A stretch of DNA of 64,000 bases from Paragorgia papillata (GCA_035771165.1 JAWNZC010000317.1:22501-86500), one strand, 5' to 3'; positions 1 to 11,848 are shown, numbered from the stretch's first letter. Notes: generated by a model from the letters alone, not told the origin. Made by a program: numbers and translations.

Positions 1-183
1 TGCTAGGATAGACTTATCATCAGGATTTATACAATGGAATTATATGGATTATATGAATTATATGAATTATATTACAATGGATTTATACACGTGCTATTTT
101 CATTTAGTCAGGAACAATACCATGGTTTAAATACAAATTAATGATATGTGTTAATGGTTTGGAAATACAGTCCATAGATAATT

Positions 184-723
184 TTATAATTGACATTGGA
201 ATGTTATATGGTCAGTGGCTTTACCACTTTCCGTTATTTCTATTATTTCATTTTCAGTTGTTCGATCAAGAAAAATTGAATTTAAAAACTCCCCAGACAG
301 AAACGACTTAGGGGTGACGGAAGAAGTTGGAATTTTCTTAGCTAAATTAGGACCTAAACTACTGAAATATTTACAGAATTTATTAGCAATTTCTAGTGGA
401 TCTAAAATGTCTTTACCATCGCAGTTGAAAACAGTATTCAACTTTGATTTGGATCTTTTCTTATTTATAATACTATTTAATATTTTCCACGTTTCTTTCA
501 AATTCGATTTGTTTTCAGCAAGCTTATTATCGTAATATAAACGTTGGGCAACTCTAATGGAGTGTGTTAATCTATTTTTGTAATTCTTATATATGCTTTC
601 ATTTAATGAATTTGGATTATGAAGAAACTTTTTGTAAAGCTTGTTTTTCCTCTTTACGGACTTCAAAAGGCCTTTGGAAATCCACGGCTTAAAAACTTTA
701 GAACTTTTCCTAATTTTTTTCAA
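184..723 (-). mobile_element. Non-LTR retrotransposon fragment, EN-RT linker region
   Basis: This open stretch reads on the minus strand. It is Lys/Arg-rich and carries the pattern W-I-S-K-G-L-L followed by KRKNKLYK, then a segment on exchanging hydrolysed ends with IANKFCKYFSSLG. Such a stretch lies between endonuclease and reverse transcriptase in LINE-type (CR1/L2/jockey-like) ORF2 proteins. The reading frame ends just as the RT domain should begin, so the element is truncated. The endonuclease piece lies upstream in the same orientation (916-1302), separated by about 190 bp that are not open. I read it as one dead LINE copy. The family within the non-LTR group is not resolved. Confidence 0.7.
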
Positions 724-915
724 TGGAAAACAATCGTTATAAATATTGGTATACTTTGTAAGAAAGCTAGAATATGCATTTATTGGATCATTATAATTTT
801 ATATCGAGGACCAATTTAAATTTAGTAAACTTTCTTTAAACTTTTCAATGTTCTTGGAGTTTTTTTCTCGAAAAGTTACAGTTTCAAATGCATTAGAATA
901 AATTAGTTTGTTTTT

Positions 916-1302
916 TCAAAAAAAATGGCAAAAATTGGCAACATGGTCAGATATATCCGAAAAAAGGAGCCCATTAACGACATGATTATCCGAATAATTT
1001 GTAAGAATATTGTCTATTAAAGTGGCAGTATGTGCTGTAATCCTAGTGGGTCGTGTAATAAGAGGGTATAGCATGTTAGAAAACATGCCATCCAAGAATT
1101 CGCCTGTTGTATTATGATACTGATAATTCATCAAATTTATGTTAAAATCTCCCATTATGTAGCATGGTTTGTTTTCTCTCGAGATTATTTCAGCTAGCTC
1201 ATTAAAGCTACTTACTAGAAATACATGAACGCAAACAACCCCTCGCCCGCTTTTACAATTCTTTTTTAAAACACCCACCCACCCCCTGATTAAAATAAGC
1301 AC
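916..1302 (-). mobile_element. Non-LTR retrotransposon fragment, AP-endonuclease C-terminal half
   Basis: The minus-strand translation carries the endonuclease/exonuclease/phosphatase fold signatures of LINE ORF2: MGDFNINL (catalytic D-x-N), TRPTRIT followed by TLIDNIL, and SDH near the end. The order along the minus strand (endonuclease, then linker at 723-184) is the normal LINE order. The N-terminal half is missing and no frame continues into the linker, so the copy is inactive. Confidence 0.75.
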
Positions 1303-2233
1303 TCCTAAATCCTAATATACAGCCAATACAAAAACAAACAGATATAAAAACAAATGATGTTAAATCCTTGGGATATTAAATTATACAATTTATGGATAGG
1401 TCGATAGGATGAGAAAAACTGATTTAAATCATTTAATGAAAGTTGAACATATCAAAGCAAAATTTAGATTTCATTATTAAATTCTGGTTGTAAAAAATAT
1501 ATTGTTTTTAGGAGGTTTCAAATGGGATTAATTTTAGCAAGCCTTTAAATGGCTTCTCTATGCATGTACATTTTGCAAAGGCAGTATTAAAAGTAATTAA
1601 CAGCTCAGAAATTACATTTATAATAGAGTCTGAGATAAAAACAATTCAGTAGAATCGGATTCCAGAAAGAAGAATTCAAAAGACGTTTCAGTCGAAACAC
1701 AGCCAAGAAAACCAACAAAGCCCATGAGTATTTTTAATAATAAAAAGTGCATGCACGTCCACCACGGTTAATATAAGCCTTAAAGGTAGTGTTTTAAGTT
1801 AGCTTTAGTTAAGCTGACTTATGAGCAAAGGGAAAGCACGAAAAACGTGAAGCTGAATATTGTTTAGGTTAAGCGAAAACTTGAAAACAACAAGAATCCT
1901 ACCGTTTAACCACTTTAAGACGATTAATTTGACCATGGACTCACCGAGTGTCTTCAAACCAGGGCTACATACACTGCAGATCGAGTTTTTTGTTTACCAT
2001 ACGGCGTTTTGGTTTCTTCAAGTTCTCTGGTTTCTCTTCAAGATATATTAAACGGGTTGTTTGTATCCTTTTCTTCGTGCTCCATTTCATTTCGTTTCGT
2101 TTAAATAAACGAAAGCAAAACACTATTTGTTTGAGAGTTTTAATATAGTTTTCTTCGTCGCTAGTCACCAGTGTCCAACTATTCTTACCGCGTGACACCG
2201 TGCCATACATATATATATATATATATATACCCT
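1303..2233. other. Non-coding stretch, no gene seen
   Basis: I see no supported exon, RNA gene or complete element here. Short open frames at 1860-2148 lack any recognisable motif. An (AT)n microsatellite lies at about 2206-2229, next to the duplicated segment that follows. Confidence 0.5.
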
Positions 2234-2715
2234 CGCTCACTACCCTTGTGGAAGTTTGAGCACTCTGGGCCCATGCGCACTTCACGCTATCTGAATGTAT
2301 TTCACCGATGCTTTCCCACATGCGGTTGTCACCGACGATCGCATGTGTATAAGTAATTGGTGAAATTCATTCAGATTGTTCCAAGCTACACTGATGAGCT
2401 GTTGTACAGCGAAACACCGTGTCTGTAGATTGAACTATGTATGCTCCTTCACTTCGGTGTTGTTGAGCACTCTGTGAAGTTGCCGTGGGTACCTATTAGC
2501 GATAATGCAACGCTCACTACCCTTGTGGAAGTTTGAGCACTCTGGACCCATGCGCACTTCACGCTATCTGAATGTATTTCACCGATGCTTTCCCACATGC
2601 GGTTGTCACCGACGATCGCATGTGTATAAGTAATTGGTGAAATTCATTCAGATTGTTCCAAGCTACACTGATGAGCTGTTGTACAGCGAAACACCGTGTC
2701 TGTAGATTGAACTAT
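2234..2715. repeat. Direct duplication of a ~205-bp segment
   Basis: The segment starting CGCTCACTACCCTTGTGG occurs at 2234 and again at 2511, an offset of 277 bp. Both copies continue almost identically to TGTAGATTGAACTAT (about 2438 and 2715). Each copy abuts an (AT)n tract on one side, which suggests a local duplication or two nested copies of a short interspersed element using AT-rich targets. No coding content is visible. Confidence 0.85.
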
Positions 2716-2908
2716 ATATATATATATATATATATTTATACAATACCCTAGTTGCTATGCGTGTTTTCATTGTTTGTTGGCCATGATCTATTAGAGGACA
2801 GACACATGGTCACGTCAGATCACGTCAGCTGACTTGCCTTTTTCCTTCTTCGTGCCCCAAAATCCGGCAAGAGTTTCGACAAAGACCTTTTAAATTTTTA
2901 TTGTATAA

Positions 2909-3095
2909 AACAAATAGATTCCATTTTTTTGTTGTCTGTTCAGTTATAGATGCACAGAGGACGTCACAACGTGGTAAGAACATCAGTGACCCACTCGACT
3001 GCGTCTCGTGGGCCACTTTTTTGTTCTTACCACGTTGTGACGTCATCTGTGCATCTATAACTGAACAGACAACGGCAAAATGGAATCTATTTGTT
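2909..3095. mobile_element. Foldback MITE, ~70-bp inverted arms
   Basis: The left arm (from AACAAATAGATTCCATTTT) and the right arm (ending AAAATGGAATCTATTTGTT) are near-perfect reverse complements. They also share the internal TTCAGTTATAGATGCACAG block and the GTCACAACGTGGTAAGAAC block. A loop of about 45 bp separates them. Non-autonomous DNA transposons have this structure. The overlapping open frames on both strands are a by-product of the palindrome. Confidence 0.85.
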
Positions 3096-3923
3096 AAATA
3101 TATATATATATATATAAACTATTTCCAGATTTCGTCTCCCTCGCTTTTTCTCCACGCGTGTAAAGTGGACTACACGCATGTCGAGATTAAGCGACAGTTT
3201 CGTTTATAATTATTTTCTTATTCTAAATATTTAATTCCAAGGTCTTAAAACTCTTTCAAATTTTAGTTGCAGGGTTCCTTTTGAGAGCATACTTCGACAA
3301 CAACAATGGCGACTTTCTTGTACTCGTGTACGTAGTGGCGAAAGTAAAGCACTTTTTACACTAGATTGACAATTTGCAACTGCTTTAATTTCATAAATAT
3401 CCCATCAGAGATTCTAAATATCCAAAGGAGAGGGCTACTGAGAGTCTGAGTGTAAAGTTACAGGGTTCCAAAGAGCTCTACCTAACTAGCGTGATTGTTA
3501 CGTGCGCCATTTTGACACAAAGAGCAAAACAAGACGCGAATTATAATCGCTATTTACTGTAAAAATAAACCTTTAAAAACGTACATACCTTGAAAATATA
3601 TCTCTGTTGACAGGTAAACTTCAAAAATCTCTATAGAAAGTATCGTCTTCGAATAAATTTGCATAAACCGCGTATGTTTACTATCGTTTTTGTTCTGGTT
3701 TAAAGCCGGTTGCCTTGACAACCGATAATTGTTACGTGCTGAAAATCATATCACGGATGTCACGAAAGGTCACGCAACATCAGTGGCGTTTCTAGACCCT
3801 GTCTTCTGGATTGTCTATGAATAAACACAGTAACTGACCAATCACAGCGTACGTAAGACACAACCTATTTTAGTTATGAATTCCGAAGCCAGTGTGTGAC
3901 CTTTTTTCTTTCATTTTAAACAG
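3096..3923. other. Non-coding stretch upstream of first visible exon
   Basis: An (AT)n tract lies at about 3099-3116. Beyond it I see no exon, RNA gene or complete repeat up to the acceptor (TTTTAAACAG) before 3924. The stretch is probably intronic, since the first recognised exon starts in phase 0 without an initiator. Confidence 0.5.
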
Positions 3924-4101
3924 AACTTAAGCCCAATCATCAAACCTCAAGTTCAGAATGTCGCTCAATTCTTGGTGGCACATCTTGCGCATGACAGAAT
4001 ATGTTTGGCGGGCAGTACTGGAACCAATGAGGATGAAGCTCTGCAGATCATTCACTTGGTGTTAACTGGCATCATAAACCAACAAACACAGCAACAGCAA
4101 G
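3924..4101 (+). CDS. RNF213-like gene, exon 1 of those visible (partial gene)
   Basis: This is an internal exon bounded by TTTTAAACAG at the left and GGTGAG at the right. It is 178 nt, starting in phase 0 and leaving one extra base. The translation includes IIKPQVQNVAQFLVAHLAHD and a Gln-rich end (QQTQQQQ). I assign it to the RNF213 (mysterin) family mainly because its leftover base completes the first codon of the next exon (8915), which resembles the family more clearly. RNF213 is a giant AAA+ E3 ubiquitin ligase of lipid droplets and innate immunity. The 5' part of the gene, including AAA+ and RING domains, must lie upstream of the window. Confidence 0.65.
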
Positions 4102-4352
4102 GTGAGAAAACTGACCTTCTGGTTTTGAAGTACAGTAAAAACCCGCATAAAAGAACCCCTATTTTTTTCTCAAGTCAGGCTGAAATGATTCTTATATGCT
4201 GGGTGAGTACTGAGAAATTAGGCTGATCGGTTCTTAACAGGTTCATATTTATAGGCAGAAACAATTGTTTCTAATATAGTGGATTTTTTATAGAGTACAT
4301 GCATCAGGTTAAAAAAGAGTGTATTTATCCAGAACACGATGTATTAGTATAG

Positions 4353-4516
4353 GTAATAGCATGGTTTCGAGTGCAATTTGGGAAAAAACATGCACGAGTG
4401 AGTTTTTCAAAGGCTATCAAAATTGCACAAGTCCGAAGGACGATTGCTATTTGAGGTCTTTGAAAAACTCACGAGTGCGTGTTTTTTCAAAATTACACTC
4501 GAAACCATGCTATTAC
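4353..4516. mobile_element. Foldback MITE, ~65-bp arms
   Basis: The left arm (GTAATAGCATGGTTTCGAGTG and on to GAGTTTTTCAAAG) is the reverse complement of the right arm (CTTTGAAAAACTC to CACTCGAAACCATGCTATTAC). A loop of about 35 bp lies between them. It sits in the intron after exon 3924-4101. The open frames on both strands are palindrome by-products. Confidence 0.85.
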
Positions 4517-5447
4517 TTATTAATAATATACATGAAAACGTTAGACAAATGTTCTTCCAGGCTCCAGCTACGATGTTACTACCACTCATTGCTCCACTTC
4601 TCGAAGCTTCAATGGTTAAAAACTGCTTCGCTTTGTTTCACTAAATACGCCAAACGTTTTACTCATAGCATCTAACCTCTTCTAGTCTTCTTGCAGGAAC
4701 TTTAATGACAATATTAAAGCAAAATTCACTCTATATTTCATCGAAATGTTCTTCGACAACTTTATGTTTTGGTCGCCATATTGGATTTTCTCGTGAGGGA
4801 AAACCATCCTTCAGAATCCGCATAAGCATTTCATTGGCTTTCCGGTAGTTTCCGGTTGTTTATTAGCCAATCAGAATGCTTAATACTCATTGAAATTTGC
4901 ACTGTATTTCATTTTTCTGTACTGTATTACATTAAAATTGCACTCCTCTCGACCAATCAGGATGCAGTAATTTTGTCATGTATATTATTACACTGTTTAT
5001 TGCTATGAAGAAACAATTGAACAATATACCACCATTTAGTATTAAATAGTATTATTTTTCTGCATGGCATTGATGTAGAGTACTTATTGAGTACTCTGAT
5101 GTCTGTTTCCAAAGACCCATAAAGCATGCTCTGTACCTGTGTGTTCTGAGCTTTAGTGATTTTTTCGCATAAGAAACTGCTTCATGTATATTTGTCAGGC
5201 TGAACTGGTTCTTATATATTGGGTGCTAAATTGGCCAAATATCAGGCTGGAGCCTAGAGCTTTTTCGTCTGCAGTTTCTTTTATGCTGGTTTTTACTGTA
5301 ATACTGCAAAAACGAGACCAAAGGCTTTATCGGGATTCAAAGACCAAGTCCATTTTGCAGGGTTTTCGCGATAAACACAAGCCAATAATAGTTGTGATTT
5401 TTTTCAAGAAAAACAAGAAGGCTTCACTCGGGGCGACTCAAGTACAA
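4517..5447. other. Intronic stretch, no gene seen
   Basis: I find no exon with matching phase or splice sites here. The open frame beginning at 5184 runs into the palindromic element at 5457 and shows no recognisable domain. Confidence 0.5.
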
Positions 5448-5456
5448 AGCGTTTTA
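5448..5456 (+). repeat. 9-bp target site duplication, left copy
   Basis: AGCGTTTTA directly precedes the left terminus (CAACCTCG) of the palindromic element. The identical 9 bases follow the right terminus at 8471-8479. Confidence 0.85.
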
Positions 5457-8400
5457 CAACCTCGTACCCAGGGTCTTATCTCCGCTCCCCCGCCCCCGCC
5501 CACCGCTGCGAAAAGACCCTGGTCCAGGCTGGTCACGTGCTACCCAAAATATGGGCAGTACAAAATAAATTTAGTGTGGGTAGGGTGGTACAAAAAACTT
5601 TCTCGACTCACCGACCGGAGTAGTGTTTATACAAAACGCAAAACATCTGGCCAGATGAAATGTCACGACTCACGAAAGGTGCACAACGGCTTGGAGAAAC
5701 AATCCGAAACGAGATATAATTTAATAAGAATGCCAAAGTCTCAAAGATCAATATTTTGCTGGCTTTGTAGCGCTGGCGACATGTGTTATTGATGGGAGAA
5801 TATTCGTCTTAAGCATTCGAATCGCGAGGCTTTTCACTGGACGTATTCACTTAAATATAACGGCAGCTTTCACGTGTGGTATTCAACAACGTACAGGTGA
5901 AACACATACGTATTTTATTGTTTATATTGAGAGTTTGAAACAGTCTTCCATTTCATTATCCACTGTGAGCTTTACTGTTCTGCGTTGTTTTGACCAGTTC
6001 TCATGCGGACAAAATTATCGTCAGTCATCCACGAACATGATAAGTGATAAATATATTTGATATAAAATGCCAGTTTTCAAGTTCATTTTAAAAAAGGTTA
6101 GTCGATATCCGTACCTATTATATTTTAAACAATTGGCGAGGGACTATAATTTAATATGACGTGTTATTATTAATAGTCCGAAAAGCGGCGTGTATTAGGT
6201 TGCTGCGTTTAAAACGATCAAAACTAAAAGATACGTAACAAGTTAACTTGAACGGGGGTTTCTTTATCGGACAAGAAGGTTGTGACAGCAAAGAAGCAGA
6301 AAAATCGATAAGACTCGCCCGCTTTCTTGAAGTCTACTGAAGATACTATTTCTTTAAGTAAACAACACAGCGCATTCAGAAATGCAGACAGATGACAACA
6401 AAGGTTCAACATTTCACCTTTGCCTTATTAAATGTGTCTAGTGTCTTGCTATAGCATTATAGAATGGTTTCAAGTATTTTACTATTTTAGTACTGTTTAT
6501 TTTTGTTTATTTGTCGTTGATTAATACTAGCTATTGTTCGATATTTTAATATACTTTGCCGAATGGAGGAGCGCCTGGAGCGGCAACAGTTTTCGTAGTG
6601 GCGTATTCATATTTCATGATCAAGCGACGAAAGATCAAATTTGCGGAGTAACTGGAGTTTATATAAATAGAAAAATGATAATAAGATATCGATTAATCGA
6701 CTATATATTGCATAATTTAAGCACCCAGGTTGACGATTATAAAACGAATGGGAACATCTAAAACTTTCTTCATTGTAAACTTAAATAAACACAGCGATTT
6801 ATTATAAACTAAAAACAATAGCCGTCAAAACAACTTGTTTCAATTTTAAAATCGTATCACCGGTTTAACCATTCATTTCAAAATCTAATACCAGAAAACA
6901 AAACAAGATACGTATCAACCTCGTACCCAGGGTCTTATCTCCGCTCCCCCGCCCCCGCCCACCGCTGCGAAAAGACCCTGGTCCAGGCTGGTCACGTGTC
7001 GTCTATCAAAATTTTCGACTGTGGGAGGGTCCCCTGCGTATCAATGCTTGCCCTCGCTGGAGTCGTCGAAGAAATGCATGTATACGTATCTTGTTTTGTT
7101 TTCTGGTATTAGATTTTGAAATGAATGGTTAAACCGGTGATACGATTTTAAAATTGAAAAAAGTTGTTTTGACAGCTATTGTTTTTAGTTTATAATAAAT
7201 CGCTGTGTTTATTTAAGTTTACAATGAAGAAAGTTTTAGATGTTCCCATTCGTTTTATAATCGTCAACCTGGGTGCTTAAATTATGCAATATATAGTCGA
7301 TTAATCGATATCTTATTATCATTTTTCTATTTATATAAACTCCAGTTACTCCGCAAATTTGATCTTTCGTCGCTTGATCATGAAATATGAATACGCCACT
7401 ACGAAAACTGTTGCCGCTCCAGGCGCTCCTCCATTCGGCAAAGTATATTAAAATATCGAACAATAGCTAGTATTAATCAACGACAAATAAACAAAAATAA
7501 ACAGTACTAAAATAGTAAAATACTTGAAACCATTCTATAATGCTATAGGAAGACACTAGACACATTTAATAAGGCAAAGGTGAAATGTTGAACCTTTCAA
7601 GAAAGCGGGCGAGTCTTATCGATTTTTCTGCTTCTTTGCTGTCACAACCTTCTTGTCCGATAAAGAAACCCCCGTTCAAGTTAACTTGTTACGTATCTTT
7701 TAGTTTTGATCGTTTTAAACGCAGCAACCTAATACACGCCGCTTTTCGGACTATTAATAATAACACGTCATATTAAATTATAGTCCCTCGCCAATTGTTT
7801 AAAATATAATAGGTACGGATATCGACTAACCTTTTTTAAAATGAACTTGAAAATTGGCATTTTATATCAAATATATTTATCACTTATCATGTTCGTGGAT
7901 GACTGACGATAATTTTGTCCGCATGAGAACTGGTCAAAACAACGCAGCACAGTAAAGCTCACAGTGGATAATGAAATGGAAGACTGTTTCAAACTCTCAA
8001 TATAAACAATAAAATACGTATGTGTTTCACCTGTACATTGTTGAATACCACACGTGAAAGCTGCCGTTATATTTAAGTGAATACGTCCAGTGAAAAGCCT
8101 CGCGATTCGAATGCTTAAGACGAATATTCTCCCATCAATAACACATGTCGCCAGCGCTACAAAGCCAGCAAAATATTGATCTTTGAGACTTTGGCATTCT
8201 TATTAAATTATATCTCGTTTCGGATTGTTTCTCCAAGCCGTTGTGCACCTTTCGTGAGTCGTGACATTTCATCTGGCCAGATGTTTTGCGTTTTGTATAA
8301 ACACTACTCCGGTCGGTGAGTCGAGAAAGTTTTTTGTACCACCCTACCCACACTAAATTTATTTTGTACTGCCCATATTTTGGGCAGCACGTGACCAGCC

Positions 8401-8470
8401 TGGACCAGGGTCTTTTCGCAGCGGTGGGCGGGGGCGGGGGAGCGGAGATAAGACCCTGGGTACGAGGTTG
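5457..8470. mobile_element. 3.0-kb long-TIR palindromic DNA transposon, Mutator-like by TSD
   Basis: The left arm (5457-6915) and right arm (7082-8470) are near-identical inverted repeats of about 1.4 kb. They begin CAACCTCGTACCCAGGGTC and end with its reverse complement. About 70 bp of the left arm near 6330-6400 is missing from the right arm. The arms meet around a 166-bp spacer. A 9-bp duplication flanks the element, the usual size for Mutator-like elements. No transposase is visible; the paired open frames at 6534-6761 and 7236-7463 are the same arm read twice. It is a non-autonomous foldback element within an RNF213-like intron, and the arm similarity suggests a fairly recent insertion. 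Confidence 0.88.
6916..7081. mobile_element. Second copy of the element terminus at the palindrome centre
   Basis: The spacer starts with the same ~80 bases that form the outer terminus (CAACCTCGTACCCAGGG through GGTCACGTG), then continues with unique sequence to CATGT. It is bordered by GATACGTAT on the left and ATACGTATC on the right. It looks like a nested or rearranged end fragment of the same family, and could be a footprint of the event that created the palindrome. Confidence 0.75.
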
Positions 8471-8479
8471 AGCGTTTTA
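8471..8479 (+). repeat. 9-bp target site duplication, right copy
   Basis: AGCGTTTTA follows the right terminus (CGAGGTTG) and matches 5448-5456 exactly. Confidence 0.85.
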
Positions 8480-8914
8480 TTTTGTTGAAAAACAATTTCC
8501 CCAGTGCGATCCCGAGATAAATTTTCCAGCGAAACTGTACCAGCGTGTTTTTTGGGGTTTTTTCCTATTTATTGCCTGTTTTTGATTTTATGACTTATTT
8601 TGTCCAGCATTTTCAACTTTGGTCATCAATAAAATTAGTTTTGTTGGAAAATAATCTCGGAATCGAACTGCAAAGAATTTTTTTTGAAAAAAATTAAACG
8701 CTTGAATTGCCCAAGTGAAGCCTTCTGGTTTTATTTAAAAAAATCATAATTATATTATTGGTTTGTGTTTATCGCAAAATCAAATACAACATTGCATTCT
8801 GCAAATTAATAGCCTTCTAACGATATCTGTTTTATTTTTGTGGTATAAATTCTGACAAATCTTAATGAAGACCTGAATATATATACATGTATGTTCTTCA
8901 ATTTTTTGTCCCAG
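8480..8914. other. Intronic stretch, no gene seen
   Basis: AT-rich sequence with no recognisable feature, up to the acceptor TTTTTTGTCCCAG before the exon at 8915. Confidence 0.5.
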
Positions 8915-9009
8915 TGAATGTGAATGTGAATCCTACGCTACCCAACAAAGATTCAAGAACAGCTTGGGAAGACGCTTTCATGTTAACCTATCTGAACCCT
9001 GTACTGTCG
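8915..9009 (+). CDS. RNF213-like gene, exon 2 of those visible
   Basis: A 95-nt exon between acceptor TTTTGTCCCAG and donor TCG/GTAGGT. Its first two bases complete the codon left open by exon 3924-4101, and it ends in phase 0. The translation includes SRTAWEDAFMLTYLNPVLS. The phases on both sides agree with the neighbouring exons. Together with the next exon it gives a segment like the RNF213 region downstream of the RING finger. I cannot confirm the expressed splice form from sequence alone. Confidence 0.72.
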
Positions 9010-9550
9010 GTAGGTTTATATTTTGCGTCTACAGTTTACGCAACCGTGTAGCGCTATGTTAGCAGCATGGATGTTTCTATTATGTCCCTGACTATGTTAC
9101 GTCAAGCCACAGGTCGCCCAGACGCGTGATATGACAAGCGACCAGTAAACCTACTCCCAGGGCCTTATGGGTTTTGCTCGGCGGCTGAGTATCATAATTA
9201 TAATAGCAGCCGCATACGCTGAACTGCCCTGCTGACAGAGGCCCTCTGTCAGCAGCATAACGTCGAACGCCGTTGCGTGACAAATTTCACGAACTATACA
9301 CATCTGCATCGTGTAACACTCCTTGTGAAACTTGTTTTTTATGAAACCTTTGGTTTATAAACCAATCCAGTTTCACGAGAAAATTGCACCGTGTAACATG
9401 CAGCACCCTTTAACCTGTAGAGGCATGTACGCACTGTGTACCCATGTTTATAGTCGAGGCGACAGTTGAACGATATTTTTGCAACGATATGGAGATAAAT
9501 AAACCAATTGTTTCAATGTTTCATGCAACGTAATTTATGTTTTCTTTCAG
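9010..9550. other. Intron with a 12-bp perfect hairpin at 9229-9255
   Basis: No exon is seen. CTGCTGACAGAG (9229-9240) and its exact reverse complement (9244-9255) are separated by GCC. A diverged relative of the CTCCCAGGGCCTTAT-type transposon end lies near 9150-9170. Confidence 0.5.
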
Positions 9551-9608
9551 AATGTATCTCAATTATTGCAAGATAGCATGGGTCGCATGGTTCGGGATAA
9601 AAGACTAG
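9551..9608 (+). CDS. RNF213-like gene, exon 3 of those visible
   Basis: A 58-nt exon between acceptor TTTCTTTCAG and donor CTAG/GTGAGT. It reads NVSQLLQDSMGRMVRDKRL in phase 0, matching the phase-0 end of the previous exon. The leftover G is completed by the next exon (GA) to give Gly. The other possible phase hits a stop, so the chain is constrained. Confidence 0.75.
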
Positions 9609-10114
9609 GTGAGTCGAAATTATTTATTTTATTGTAAGCTTAACTGTATAGTTGTCATTGTAGATCATGTTTAAGGTGGTTCCCTACAGTTTCTTGAATA
9701 GTTAAAAAAATGCAAATCTTAAAAATCAAGTTTTTTAGTTTTGTAAATAATTTGGTCTATAAAATATTTTTAGCGTTCTTGTCCTGGTCACTAATATTAA
9801 TAATATTGCAAAAATATTGACCCGCCTGAAAAGTTGTCCCCTGATTTTCAATGAGCATGCGCAAAATTTACCCCATTACTGATGCTATATTACGCCATCC
9901 TTGACTGCGGAACGTACCCGGATGATGATGAATGGCGACGCTGATGCCAACAATTGAGATGCGCAAATCAACATGCGCAAAGACCTAAAATTTAAAGGTG
10001 CCGGGGCAAGTTTAACTTTCGGTTTATTACATATTTATATCTCTGCTCTTATTTTTGCCTGGACGGTGGCTCGGGGATAAACATGGCCACCGACCGCATA
10101 GAATTTTTCAAGAA

Positions 10115-10333
10115 TTAACACGTTGAAGCCTGACGTCGAGTCTTTAAGGTTTACTCTGGCTAACGCCAAACGATTTTATTCGGCACAGGGAGAGGTCCAG
10201 GCCTCAAAGTGTTAAAACCTATCTCTTTAACACGTTGAAGCCTGACGACGAGTCTTTAAAGTTTACTCTGGTTAACACCAGACGATCGACTTTATTCCAC
10301 ACAGTGAGAAGTCCAGGTATCAAAGTGTTAACC
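10115..10333. repeat. Two tandem units of ~112 bp with TTAACAC...GTGTTAA ends
   Basis: The unit starting TTAACACGTTGAAGCCTGACG occurs at 10115 and 10227. Each unit ends in CAAAGTGTTAA, so each is bounded by a short inverted repeat, TTAACAC/GTGTTAA. The two units differ by scattered substitutions. A MITE-like short element duplicated in tandem is the simplest reading. Confidence 0.8.
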
Positions 10334-10448
10334 AAATGACTTTATGATATTTATTTGCAGAAAATGCCTCTACCGGGGCCCGAGACATGACTGAAAATCG
10401 AGCCTAGAATAATAGTTAACTGAATTATTTTCTGATATTTGTCTGCAG

Positions 10449-10651
10449 GAAATGATCCGCTGATGAGACAAATCTACGAACTGGACACTCCAAATTATGA
10501 CATCATGACCACCCGCGATCCCATGTGCCCCGCACTGTGGCGATATCGCACCAGAGTCAGCGTGGAACATTTATATGTCAAGTTTCAACAATACGTTGAA
10601 GGAACCGATGCATCAAGCAAATGTGAAATTCTCGCAGAATTCCTTAAAAGG
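10449..10651 (+). CDS. RNF213-like gene, exon 4 of those visible
   Basis: A 203-nt exon between acceptor TTGTCTGCAG and donor AAAAGG/GTGAGG. It starts by completing a Gly codon and ends in phase 0. The translation includes GNDPLMRQIYELDTPNYD and LWRYRTRVSVEHL, a pattern I recognise from the C-terminal half of RNF213 proteins. A partial Gln-Tyr-rich segment follows and it ends ILAEFLKR. Exon-intron phases agree with both neighbours. Confidence 0.8.
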
Positions 10652-11642
10652 GTGAGGAAAATTGTATTATTTCACCTTGAGCCGATATTTATTGTTGTAA
10701 ATATCGTGGGGACGTGGACATTGATCTATATATAAACTGGATAGGGCAACAATTTTGTGCCAATGGCCGCTATCTTACGTTGTGGAACATACCACGCATC
10801 GTGGCCTTAAAACTTCAACTTGTACCCAATCCAGTAGTTGATTAGCAAAAGCAATCTTGACGTCAGTAACAGAATATAAGGGAATTCTGTGCCGGGGAAG
10901 TCCGAAAACCCGTAAAACAAACAACAACAGATGGATGCTGGTTTAGTTTTTACTCTCCAACAACAAACTGAGACAAATATTGTCCAAAGATGGCAAGTAC
11001 ACAACACGAGATATTGTAAAGCATTAAAATTACTATCAAATGTAAAATTCACCTTTTTGCGTAATTTTGCGTAGATTTTATAGTTTTGTGAATTGTGAAG
11101 TTTCTTCGTTATTGGCACGAAAGAAAAACAACAAAATTTGAAGGTTTTACAGTTCGGTAATACAAACAAATTCAAAAAATTAGCGTCTTCAGTTACCCTT
11201 TATTGAGTACTTCTTGTATCATTACATTTGTTTAAATCTTTTTTAAGTGACTTTTTCTATTTGTTTTTAATCTATAGCTACCAAAGCTTACGGACTTTAG
11301 TGGCGTCCATCTTGAGTCACGTCAGCGTGCAGTTGACACGCAAAATTTGGCCTCATGTCCCATCCAGTTACATTGAGATCACTATAGGGGTGTTGGGTGT
11401 ACCACTTCAAAGAATCTCGTACACCTTGCTAAAAATCCTTAGAAAATCCGGAAATCCCTGCAAATTCTAAGTTACAAAAAAGGCACTTTCAAACTCATAA
11501 AAATTCTTTAAAATGCCTATGAAGCGTAACTTATGTCTGTCTAATTTAAAAGAACTCTTAAAATGACAAAGTAATATCTTATGCAGTTTTTCGTTTCTTT
11601 ACTACGTTTTTGAGATATTTCACTTTGTTTGGTATGAAAATT
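10652..11642. other. Intronic stretch, no gene seen
   Basis: The open frames here (minus 10807-11175, plus 11228-11470) carry no recognisable domain and no matching splice sites. I annotate nothing. Confidence 0.5.
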
Positions 11643-11848
11643 AGATATCTTGACGTCACACGTGCATGATGACATATCGGAAAAGGTTAAACATCTTTGT
11701 TATTATCAAATATAATCACTTGAAAATTTACATGCTTGGTGTAGTGGGAGAAACACGCCCACATGCTTTTTTTGAATTAATTTCGTTTGATAATAGCAAA
11801 GATATATAACTTTCTCAGATTACTCATGCACACGTGACGTCGAGATGT
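11643..11848. mobile_element. Diverged TIR MITE
   Basis: The left arm (AGATATCTTGACGTCACACGTG through TTTGTTATTATCAAA) pairs imperfectly with the right arm (TTTGATAATAGCAAAGA through CACGTGACGTCGAGATGT). The arms are about 70 bp and carry several mismatches, so this is an older copy than the other foldbacks. No coding content. Confidence 0.7.

Noticed and set aside
5184..5792. 202-aa frame
   Set aside because: Crosses the left border of the palindromic transposon; its right part repeats inverted at 8135-8353.
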